A stretch of DNA of 64,000 nt, from assembly GCA_027622195.1 (NCBI GenBank), contig JAQBZO010000001.1:124001-188000 (forward strand), in the 5' to 3' direction. Of this stretch, positions 15,902-24,032 are shown in pieces. Numbering within the stretch: position 1 is the stretch's first letter; each line of letters starts with the position of its first letter. The notes below the pieces were generated by a model. The model worked only from the letters and a program-made list of their open reading frames with translations. It was not told the DNA's origin and did not search any database. A program made the position numbers and the translations under genes. The DNA is from Planctomycetota bacterium (GTDB lineage Bacteria; Planctomycetota; Phycisphaerae; Phycisphaerales; SM1A02).

Positions 15902-18900
15902 TGATGTTGCGAGTTCGGAAGGGGAGAATTGATGCTGGATTAGTATTGAGCATGGTCGCAGCCGTGGCGGTGCTTGTTGCGATTGGTGTTTCGATTTCCC
16001 GACCGACCCTGGCACAGCGAGATTCTCGCGTGATCGATGCTTTGAACCGGGGCGCGGCCCTCATGGGTCAGTTTGAGTTCGCTGCCGCCGAGTCCGCATT
16101 TCGCGAAGCGCGTGAGATTGATGCTGGAGACGATGCTGCGCAGTTCAATGTGGCCATCGCTGTCTTGAATCAGAGTGAACTCGGAAGCCAAGAGCGCGCG
16201 CAGTTGTTGTTTCAGAAGATCCTGAAGAGTGATCCATTGAATGGACGCGCGCAGTATGGCCTCGGTCTCGCACACGCATTCCTTGGAAACTCAAACGAGG
16301 CGACCATTGCATTCGGTGCTGCGTGCCGTGGGTATCCCAACGACGCGTTCGCCCATTTTTATCTCGGTCAGGCGCTCGAAACCTCAGACGGTTGGGTCAA
16401 CGCCGCGGTGTCGTACGAGCGTGCGATCGCACTCGATCCACTGCTGCGAAGCGCGGTTCTCGGCCTCGCACGATGTCAGGCGAGACTTGGAAACGCAGAA
16501 TCGAGCGGCGCTTTGTTCAAGCGATTCGAAGACCTCGCCGCCAATGGACGAGCGCATCTCGCCGAGTTCAAGTACACGCGCATGGGTCCGCTCGCACTCG
16601 TTGAGATTCCAAATCTGCCTCAACCTCTTTCGATGCCCAAGGGCGATGCGTTTCGTCCTGTGGAGAGAATGCAGGATGGCGCTGGAGGTGCCATCACGCA
16701 GTCTGCTGCGATGCGGATCCTGCCCGTCGAGCTCGATGCGGATGGTTCCACCGATTGCGTCGCGGTGTCCGAACTCGAGTCCATTGTCTGGCGTGGATCG
16801 CCTGATGGATCATTCAACGAGATTCTGGATCACCCGCTGCGTGCACTCGTTGGCGTTGCTGCGTTTGGCGATGTCAATGGTGATGGATTGCTCGATGCGA
16901 TCTCCCTCGGCGAGAACCAGGTTCGCCTCTTCGTTCAGAACCCGTTGGGGGTGTGGTCTGAACGAGGGGACTCCTGCGGAATCACTCCTCCCGCTGGCAA
17001 AGTGCACGACATGGTGCTCGTAGATATCGACTGTGATGCCGATCTTGACCTTCTCGCTACGGACGGTTCGTTGCAGCAATGGATGAACAAGGGCGATGGG
17101 CAGTTCATGGATCTGCCAGGCAGGTCGGGAATCCTCTCGTCGATGCAAGGACTCCGCTCCATCGGACTTGTTGACTGCGACGGCGATGCCGATACGGATG
17201 TGGTTCTCATCAACGAATCAGGGTCGAGCGAATTGTGGATCAATGAAGGATTGTGGGCGTGGTCGAAGAGTGTCGACTGGTCGGAATCAGTGAGTGGATC
17301 GGTCATCGCCTGCGCATTCTTTGTGCATCCAGATTCAGGAGGCACCTGTGCGGCGTTGATCGAAAATGTTGCGACGGGGAAGAGCGTCGTGGTCGTGCGG
17401 TCGTTCGCAAACCTCGCTGCTGCGCTGTGGCGAAGCCCCTTGGGTCACGCGGCACGAATTGCAGCGATGGATGTGGATGGATGCGGGAGGCCATCCATTC
17501 TTGTCGAGCATGAGAAGTCCGCCGCGGATCCGTCGTTTCTCGAGATCATGAGTTGTAATGGAGCGTCCATTCAGAAACTCCCATCCATCGAGCACGCATC
17601 GCTCCTCGTCAACCGAGATGACAAGGGACCGAGTTTGATTGGGTGGTCTCCAACGGGTGATCCATCAAGCTGGACACTCTGCACCGCAAGGCAGGGGATC
17701 GGTCGACTTCCATTCGCTTCGATTTCATTGAGTGGTCGAGTAGATCTATCTCAGTCGATGCGCACGAACACGAATGGCATTGGCACTGCATGGTCGGCTC
17801 GACTTGGCTCCACTTGGAGCGAGGGTGTCTCGCTTCGTCATGATTCTGGACCAGGGCAGGGTGCTCAGCCCGAGGCGATTGGATTGTGCGGGCTCCCTGC
17901 CGCTGATTTCATGCAACTCGAATGGTCGGACGGACTGATTCAGACCGAGTTGTCGATCACTCCAGGTTGGAGAGCGATTGTGGAGACTCAACGACAGGTG
18001 TCATCGTGCCCTGTGATCTTTGGCTGGAATGGTGAGTCATTTGAGTTCGTGACGGACTGTCTCGGCGTGGGCGGAGTCGGGTACCTCATTGGAATCGAGA
18101 CGAGCGATGCAGGACTTAATGCGTTGTATTCGGTTCCCACACCGCGCGAGTCCGTCGCACTTCCAAAGCGCTGCGTCGTGGAGCGCGAGGGATTGATTGA
18201 GATTCGCCTGACTGAACCAATGGAGGAATCGTGCGCGCTCGACTCGGCACGACTGATCGCGTGGGACCTTCCAGCAGGTTGGCATCTCGCACTCGATGAG
18301 CGGTTGGCGATCGAGGGTCCTGCGGCAAGTGGCGACCCCATTTTCTGGAGAAAAGAGTTGACGGTGTCGAGCGCCCGCGTGGAAGGGTATCGAGAATCCA
18401 CCGCCGTCCTTCAATTGGCTGATGGATCCGCTGCGGTCGGGCCTCCAGCGCACTCAAACTTCATCGGACTTCTCTCGAAGCCACTCACCGTCGAGTGCAC
18501 ATTCAGCGGACCGATCGATGCGCTTCCCGGAACTCCAGTGCTCTTGATGGATGGTTGGGTTGAGTATCCATACTGCCAGACCAATTTTGCGATGTGGCAA
18601 GCGGGGATGACTCCACAACCACCGTCGATTGAAGCGCTCGATCCTGCAACGGGATCGTGGACGATGGTGCAATCGCACTACGGTTACCCAGCAGGAATGC
18701 CACGGCAGGCAGCGTTTCCCCTTGATGCGTCCTCGATTCCGAGTGGATGCAACACGCTGCGCATTTCGACCACGGTCGAACTGTTCATCGATGCACTCCG
18801 AGTCGTGGGACAAGAGGCGTGTCCCGAGTCGAGTTTGACTCTCTGCGAACTGCGCGAGGCGGAGGTCGCTGTGTGTGGATTTCCGCGACGAACCACTCTG

Positions 18901-19260
18901 GCACAAAAGCGACCGTACTATGACTATGCAGATCGGACGCCACTGGATGATTGCCAAGTGCAGTCTGGGTCCTACACGCGAGTGGGATCATGCACCGAAC
19001 TGATTGAAACGGTCGACGATGCGTCAGCCGTGTTTGGACCTGGAGAGGAACTGCAGCTTCGTTTTGTGCCTCCTCTCCCCGCGCGCGGTGGACTTCACCG
19101 CGAATGGGTGCTGCAGCTCAACGGGTGGTGCAAGGACATGGATCGGTTCACGGGAAATGGGAAAAAACTCGAGCCGCTGCCATCGCGTCGTGGTGATGGT
19201 CCCAGTTCCGCTGCACGCGAACTGATGAGCCGCTTCAACTCGCGTGTGCTTGGCGAGTGA
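15898..19260 (+). CDS. Giant exported TPR - FG-GAP - ASPIC/UnbV protein
   Basis: This 1120-residue protein has a signal anchor at about 13-34, four to six TPR-like helical pairs at about 45-215, then FG-GAP/VCBS beta-propeller repeats at about 265-600 (GDVNGDGLLDA, DIDCDADLDLL, DCDGDADTDVV). An ASPIC/UnbV-like segment at about 650-700 follows (PAADFMQLEWSDG). The last 400 residues are a beta-rich domain that opens with a GWNGESFEFVTDCLG segment and holds many cysteines. CRTAC1-type proteins of this kind are common in planctomycetes, but their function is unknown. The first ATG overlaps the nitrilase stop; ATG at 15901 and 15904 are alternatives. A membrane cytochrome follows 27 bp later. Confidence 0.85.
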   Translation: MMMLRVRKGRIDAGLVLSMVAAVAVLVAIGVSISRPTLAQRDSRVIDALNRGAALMGQFEFAAAESAFREAREIDAGDDAAQFNVAIAVLNQSELGSQERAQLLFQKILKSDPLNGRAQYGLGLAHAFLGNSNEATIAFGAACRGYPNDAFAHFYLGQALETSDGWVNAAVSYERAIALDPLLRSAVLGLARCQARLGNAESSGALFKRFEDLAANGRAHLAEFKYTRMGPLALVEIPNLPQPLSMPKGDAFRPVERMQDGAGGAITQSAAMRILPVELDADGSTDCVAVSELESIVWRGSPDGSFNEILDHPLRALVGVAAFGDVNGDGLLDAISLGENQVRLFVQNPLGVWSERGDSCGITPPAGKVHDMVLVDIDCDADLDLLATDGSLQQWMNKGDGQFMDLPGRSGILSSMQGLRSIGLVDCDGDADTDVVLINESGSSELWINEGLWAWSKSVDWSESVSGSVIACAFFVHPDSGGTCAALIENVATGKSVVVVRSFANLAAALWRSPLGHAARIAAMDVDGCGRPSILVEHEKSAADPSFLEIMSCNGASIQKLPSIEHASLLVNRDDKGPSLIGWSPTGDPSSWTLCTARQGIGRLPFASISLSGRVDLSQSMRTNTNGIGTAWSARLGSTWSEGVSLRHDSGPGQGAQPEAIGLCGLPAADFMQLEWSDGLIQTELSITPGWRAIVETQRQVSSCPVIFGWNGESFEFVTDCLGVGGVGYLIGIETSDAGLNALYSVPTPRESVALPKRCVVEREGLIEIRLTEPMEESCALDSARLIAWDLPAGWHLALDERLAIEGPAASGDPIFWRKELTVSSARVEGYRESTAVLQLADGSAAVGPPAHSNFIGLLSKPLTVECTFSGPIDALPGTPVLLMDGWVEYPYCQTNFAMWQAGMTPQPPSIEALDPATGSWTMVQSHYGYPAGMPRQAAFPLDASSIPSGCNTLRISTTVELFIDALRVVGQEACPESSLTLCELREAEVAVCGFPRRTTLAQKRPYYDYADRTPLDDCQVQSGSYTRVGSCTELIETVDDASAVFGPGEELQLRFVPPLPARGGLHREWVLQLNGWCKDMDRFTGNGKKLEPLPSRRGDGPSSAARELMSRFNSRVLGE

Positions 19261-19287
19261 GCGATCGACCGGGCTCTCTCTAGTAGA

Positions 19288-22068
19288 GTGGCGACTGTGA
19301 CGGTCATGTCCCCACTGCTGAAGCGTGTCTATGCCTTCATCGCGGTGCTATTTGCACTTCTGCTCGTCAATTCGATCTACCTCGTCGGCACCACGCTGAC
19401 CGAAAAGGCAGTGGATCGCAATGTCGAAGATGGGCTGTACCTGTGGATGTTCTTCGGACACCTCGTCCTCGGCATCATTATTACGGTGCCCGTCGTCGCG
19501 TTCGGATGTGCCCATTTGCGCACCGCGTGGTCGCACCCGAATCATCGTGCACGAACATTCGGACTGATGCTGTTCGCTTCTTCGATTGTCCTGCTTGCAA
19601 CGGGATTTGTACTCACCCGCGTTGATATTGGCACACTTCGATTGGGCGCGATCGATCCATCCGTTCGAATGGTGAATTACGTTCTGCACCTTGTGACACC
19701 GATCGCGGTGATGGTGCTGTTCATTCTGCACAGAAAGGTATCGGGCCGGTTTCATTGGAGACGCGGCGTGAAGTGGGGAGTGTTTGCCGTCGGAGCATTC
19801 GCCGTCGTAGGAGTGTGGCACGCCGCGGTGCTGTCGTCTCAAGGCAGATCGCCCGTCGGCGGTGCCGAGTACTTTCAGCCGAGTCTTGTCCAAACGGCGA
19901 CGGGAACGCTTGTGGATCCATCGGTCTTCGACTTCGATTCTGAGTGCATTGCTTGCCACGCCGACAGCGTGAAGTCGCATGCTCAGAGTGTGCACTCCAT
20001 GAGTTCATTCAATAACCCGTTCTATACATTCAGCGTTCGGCAGACACGCAAAGCGATGTACGAACGGGACGGTAATGTGCATGCGAGTCGATTCTGCGCC
20101 GGATGCCACGACCCCGTGCCCTTCTTGACTGGAGCATTTGAACTCGAGAAGTGGGACGATCCCGACTACGACCTCTCGTCAGATCCTGCGGCGAGCGCCT
20201 CGATCACCTGCACGGCGTGTCACGGAATCGTGGGATTGCAGGGCGTGTTGGGGAACGGCGGATACACCTTTGAAGCTCCAGAGCCGTACCCATTTCAGGG
20301 AAGTGACTCGTCAATACTGAAGTGGATCAATCACGCCCTCATCAAGGCCCGACCATCGTTCCACAAGAGGTCATTCCTCAAACCCGAGATTCACAAGTCC
20401 GCCGAGTTTTGCGCGGCGTGTCACAAGGTGTCGATCCCTGAAGAACTCACCCAATACAAGTGGCTGCGAGGGCAAGACCACTACGACTCATGGAGACTCA
20501 GCGGCGTCTCTGGATTCGGCATCGAGTCGTGGTACTACCCACCGAAGGCAGAAACCAATTGCAATGGATGTCACATGGCGGCGATGACCAGCGCGGACCT
20601 TGGTGCTGAAAGGATGGACGATTCGGCCGAACTCAAGATTCCATCGCACGCGTTTCCATCCGCAAATCCTGCCCTTGCTGCGTACCTCGATCGTCCTGAC
20701 AAGCAAGAGATTCTGGACCGCGTCGCCAAGTTCAACGAGGGCATTGTGCGAGTGGACCTCTTCGCAATCCACGATGGTCCGACGATTGAATCGCAGTGCA
20801 TTGCACCACTTCGTCCGCTTGTTCCAGAACTCACCCGCGGGAATGACTATGTCCTTGACGTGGTGGTGCGCACCCTCAAACTCGGTCACGCCTTTACGCA
20901 GGGGACGGCCGATAGCAATGAGGTGTGGATCGAAGTCGAAGCACGCACCGATGGTCGCCTCATCGGTTCGAGTGGCAGGATGAGCGATGATGGATCCGTG
21001 GATCCGTGGAGCAAGTTCCTCAATAGTTATGTCATTGACCAAGATGGGAATCACATCGTCCTGCGCAATGTGCAAGACTTGTTTACCTCGCTCTACAACC
21101 ATCAGATTCCTCCGGGCGCGGCTGACCTCACTCACTACGCGCTGCATATCCCGGAGGATGCGGGGGCGACGATTGATGTGACCGTGCGGGTGCGTTACAG
21201 AAAGTTCACGCAGGTGTTTCTTGAGGCGGTGGCTGGTCATCCGATCGTGAACGAGCTTCCGATTATTGAGATTGCATCGGATGTGATTTCGTTTCCTGTG
21301 GCAGGAGGTGCACACACTCCCGTCTTGCAGAGTTCGCCCATTGTGCCGTGGCAGCGTTGGTACGACTACGGCATCGGTGCGCTGCGCCAAACTGGAAGTG
21401 GAGCTCGCGGCGACCTTCGAGCGGCGGGCGTCGCCTTCGCAGAGGTCGAGCGCCTCATCGGAGGAACAGGAGCGCTCGCAACGGCTCGAGCACTTCTCAT
21501 AGAAGGACGCATTGACGATGCAGCGGAAGCCATCGCGCGGGCTGGGATGGGGGAAATCCCAGCATCGCCGTGGATGCGTGAGTATTGGGTCGCTCGCGTG
21601 AATAGAGAACGTGGTGCCCTGGATGAGGCGATCGCTGGATTCGAGCGAGTTCTCGAAACCCCGTGGGAGGAAGCGCAGCAGCGACAATTCGATTTCTCGC
21701 ATGATGATCGAGTGCATACGATTCTTGCCGAGACCTACTTCGAGAGGTCAAGGTCTCGTGCAGGAGAGAATGAGAATGGTGGTGCGAGTGATCGCGAACG
21801 CGCGGTCGCGCACCTGAGCGAGGCATTGGTCCTTGATCCAGAAAGCGTTGCGGCGTGGTACACGATGATGCAACTGTGCGCCGCTTCTGGCGATTCACTC
21901 GGTGAAGGAGTCGCCCGAGCGCATTACCTCAAGTACAAGCCCGACGACAATGCACTCGACCGAGCGATGCGACTCGCGCGCGAGATGAATCCAGCGGCGA
22001 ACCATGCGGCTGAAGCGATTGTGATTTACGACCTGCACCGCGGTGTGCGCGAGCCAGTTGTCCCATGA
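19288..22068 (+). CDS. Five-heme membrane cytochrome c with TPR tail
   Basis: This 926-residue protein fuses three parts. Residues 10-185 hold about five hydrophobic helices. Residues 215-440 carry five CXXCH heme sites: C220-H224, C270-H274, C308-H312, C375-H379 and C425-H429. This part is like cytochrome c554/NrfB-type multiheme domains. Residues about 705-900 are TPR-like helices. The heme domain must face the periplasm or the equivalent compartment. Histidines in the membrane part (H58, H134, H148) could bind heme b, but this is inference. The start is GTG 19288 or ATG 19306; neither has a strong ribosome site. The stop overlaps the next UnbV gene. It likely passes electrons between a quinone pool and an unknown partner. 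Confidence 0.87.
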   Translation: MATVTVMSPLLKRVYAFIAVLFALLLVNSIYLVGTTLTEKAVDRNVEDGLYLWMFFGHLVLGIIITVPVVAFGCAHLRTAWSHPNHRARTFGLMLFASSIVLLATGFVLTRVDIGTLRLGAIDPSVRMVNYVLHLVTPIAVMVLFILHRKVSGRFHWRRGVKWGVFAVGAFAVVGVWHAAVLSSQGRSPVGGAEYFQPSLVQTATGTLVDPSVFDFDSECIACHADSVKSHAQSVHSMSSFNNPFYTFSVRQTRKAMYERDGNVHASRFCAGCHDPVPFLTGAFELEKWDDPDYDLSSDPAASASITCTACHGIVGLQGVLGNGGYTFEAPEPYPFQGSDSSILKWINHALIKARPSFHKRSFLKPEIHKSAEFCAACHKVSIPEELTQYKWLRGQDHYDSWRLSGVSGFGIESWYYPPKAETNCNGCHMAAMTSADLGAERMDDSAELKIPSHAFPSANPALAAYLDRPDKQEILDRVAKFNEGIVRVDLFAIHDGPTIESQCIAPLRPLVPELTRGNDYVLDVVVRTLKLGHAFTQGTADSNEVWIEVEARTDGRLIGSSGRMSDDGSVDPWSKFLNSYVIDQDGNHIVLRNVQDLFTSLYNHQIPPGAADLTHYALHIPEDAGATIDVTVRVRYRKFTQVFLEAVAGHPIVNELPIIEIASDVISFPVAGGAHTPVLQSSPIVPWQRWYDYGIGALRQTGSGARGDLRAAGVAFAEVERLIGGTGALATARALLIEGRIDDAAEAIARAGMGEIPASPWMREYWVARVNRERGALDEAIAGFERVLETPWEEAQQRQFDFSHDDRVHTILAETYFERSRSRAGENENGGASDRERAVAHLSEALVLDPESVAAWYTMMQLCAASGDSLGEGVARAHYLKYKPDDNALDRAMRLAREMNPAANHAAEAIVIYDLHRGVREPVVP

Positions 22069-24032
22069 CCAAGAACACGAACCCGCACACGAACGAACAG
22101 GTTGGACGACCATTTCCCTACAAGAGGTGGATAGTGGTTGGTGTGGTGTGCGTAGGAATCCCACTCGTCGTGCAGAAGTGTCGCCGACCCACCCCTTCAC
22201 TGGAACCATTGCCTATTGCACAGCAACGGACTGCAGACAGCGCACTGCACGAACCGACCTTCACCAGCATCACACTCCCCAATCTTCCACAGGTGATTCA
22301 TGAGAACGGCGCGACGGGGGAGCGACTCCTTCCTGAAACAATGGGTGCAGGAGTCGCCGTGGCCGATCTCGACAACGACGGCGCGCTCGACATCATTGCC
22401 GCGAGTGGAATGTCATGGAAGGGCGAACCAGTTTCGAGTGAGGCAGCCTCGAAGCGCAGTGCCATCACGATTCTGCGCGGTGATGGAAAACGTTCATTTG
22501 AAATGGTTCCAATCGATCACCCACCGATTTACCCGATGGGAATCTTCGCCGCAGACTATGACGGTGATTCGCGAGTGGATCTCTACATCACAGGAGTGCG
22601 TACGCCGCATTCTCTGGGTCACTTGCTTCTTCGCAATGTGTCGACGAGGGAAGGGGTTCGCTTCGAAGATGTGACTGCCAAGAGTGGACTTGGCGCAGGT
22701 CCAGAGTGGGGCACCGCCGCCGTTTGGTTTGACGCTGAGGGCGATGGAGATCTCGACTTGCTGACCAATCAGTATGTGAAGTGGTCACCCACAATCGATC
22801 TGGCGGTTGGATACACACTCACTGGAGTCGGTCGGAGTTACGGTCCTCCGATGGGTTTTGAGGGAACCGATCCGATCTACTGGAAAAACAATGGGGATGG
22901 CACATTCACCGAGTCGACGAGCGATTCAGGCTTCCTCGTGCGCAATGAGGCGACTGGAGTTGCCGTCGGAAAGGCGCTCGGTGCGATTGCCGAAGATCTC
23001 GACGGAGACCACGACCTCGACATCGTGATCGCTAACGACACCGTCGCCAATTTCGTCTTCGTCAACGATGGCACTGGGCACTTTGCGGAACGCGGCGTTG
23101 CATCGGGCATGGCGTACGACCGAAATGGATCTGCCACGGGAGCGATGGGCATTGATGCTGCGTGCATCGTCGATGCCCGTACGAGCGACAGGTCAATGCC
23201 GACACCCGTTCCGGCGAAGCGAGCCGTTGCGATCGGAAACTTTGCGAACGAACCCGACTCGTTCTATGTGTCCGACGCCGATGCGTTGCAATTCACCGAT
23301 GATGCAGTCCTTTCTGGAATCGCGTTGCCAACGCGACGAGTCTTGACCTTCGGACTCTTGCTCGAAGATCTCAATAATGATGGATCGCTCGATCTCGTGC
23401 AATCGAATGGGCACATCGAGCCTGAAATCGCCAAGGTGCAAGCAGGGCAGTCCTATCAGCAGACTGGACAATTGCTCTTGCAATCCCCTCAGACTGGCCG
23501 TTTTCAGAATGTGGAACTCTCTCGAGATGACACACTCGGGCGCCTTCGAGTCGGTCGTGGACTCGCCGCGGGAGACTTCGATCAAGATGGATCGACGGAT
23601 CTCGTCTTCACTTCAAATGGTGGTGAACTGGAAGTGCTCTTTGGTGATGCCCATGCTCCAGAGGGAACGCAAGTCGTCGAGGTGGTGCTGCGCGACGCAG
23701 TCGGTGGAGGGAACACCTTTGGCATTGGTTGTGTCGTGACGGCGACGCTGGACGATGGCGCGATCCGCACTCGCACCGTGACCCCCCACCGAGGTTATCT
23801 TTCGACGAGCGAAGCCCGAGCGCGATTTGCATTCGCTCCAAGTGAAACCGTGCGGACACTTTCAGCGCGCTGGATGGATGGATTCACGCAAGAGATCGCG
23901 TTGCCTCCAAGAGCAACCTATCAACGGGTGATCGTCAATCGTTCGACTCAGGGGCAAGCAGTGCCGAACACGCTCAACAATCCAGCGAGGTCGGATCCAT
24001 CGGTGATCCCGTCTCCGGTGATATCGCCTTGA
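22065..24032 (+). CDS. CRTAC1-type FG-GAP and ASPIC/UnbV protein
   Basis: This 655-residue protein has one membrane segment at about 22-37 with basic residues before it, so the rest is exported. Calcium-type propeller repeats run from about residue 95 to 520 (GVAVADLDNDGALDI, DLDGDHDLDIV, GDFDQDGSTDLVF). The ASPIC/UnbV domain lies at about 535-625 and contains GGGNTFGIGCVV and RGYLSTSEARARF. The family is widespread but uncharacterised in bacteria. The ATG overlaps the cytochrome stop. The last 28 residues are encoded antisense to the dockerin module of the convergent gene, so this tail is probably an accidental extension. Confidence 0.87.
   Translation: MTKNTNPHTNEQVGRPFPYKRWIVVGVVCVGIPLVVQKCRRPTPSLEPLPIAQQRTADSALHEPTFTSITLPNLPQVIHENGATGERLLPETMGAGVAVADLDNDGALDIIAASGMSWKGEPVSSEAASKRSAITILRGDGKRSFEMVPIDHPPIYPMGIFAADYDGDSRVDLYITGVRTPHSLGHLLLRNVSTREGVRFEDVTAKSGLGAGPEWGTAAVWFDAEGDGDLDLLTNQYVKWSPTIDLAVGYTLTGVGRSYGPPMGFEGTDPIYWKNNGDGTFTESTSDSGFLVRNEATGVAVGKALGAIAEDLDGDHDLDIVIANDTVANFVFVNDGTGHFAERGVASGMAYDRNGSATGAMGIDAACIVDARTSDRSMPTPVPAKRAVAIGNFANEPDSFYVSDADALQFTDDAVLSGIALPTRRVLTFGLLLEDLNNDGSLDLVQSNGHIEPEIAKVQAGQSYQQTGQLLLQSPQTGRFQNVELSRDDTLGRLRVGRGLAAGDFDQDGSTDLVFTSNGGELEVLFGDAHAPEGTQVVEVVLRDAVGGGNTFGIGCVVTATLDDGAIRTRTVTPHRGYLSTSEARARFAFAPSETVRTLSARWMDGFTQEIALPPRATYQRVIVNRSTQGQAVPNTLNNPARSDPSVIPSPVISP

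Noticed and set aside
20488..21717. 409-codon minus-strand open frame opposite the five-heme cytochrome
   Set aside because: It overlaps the heme and TPR coding region entirely; no motif is found in its product.
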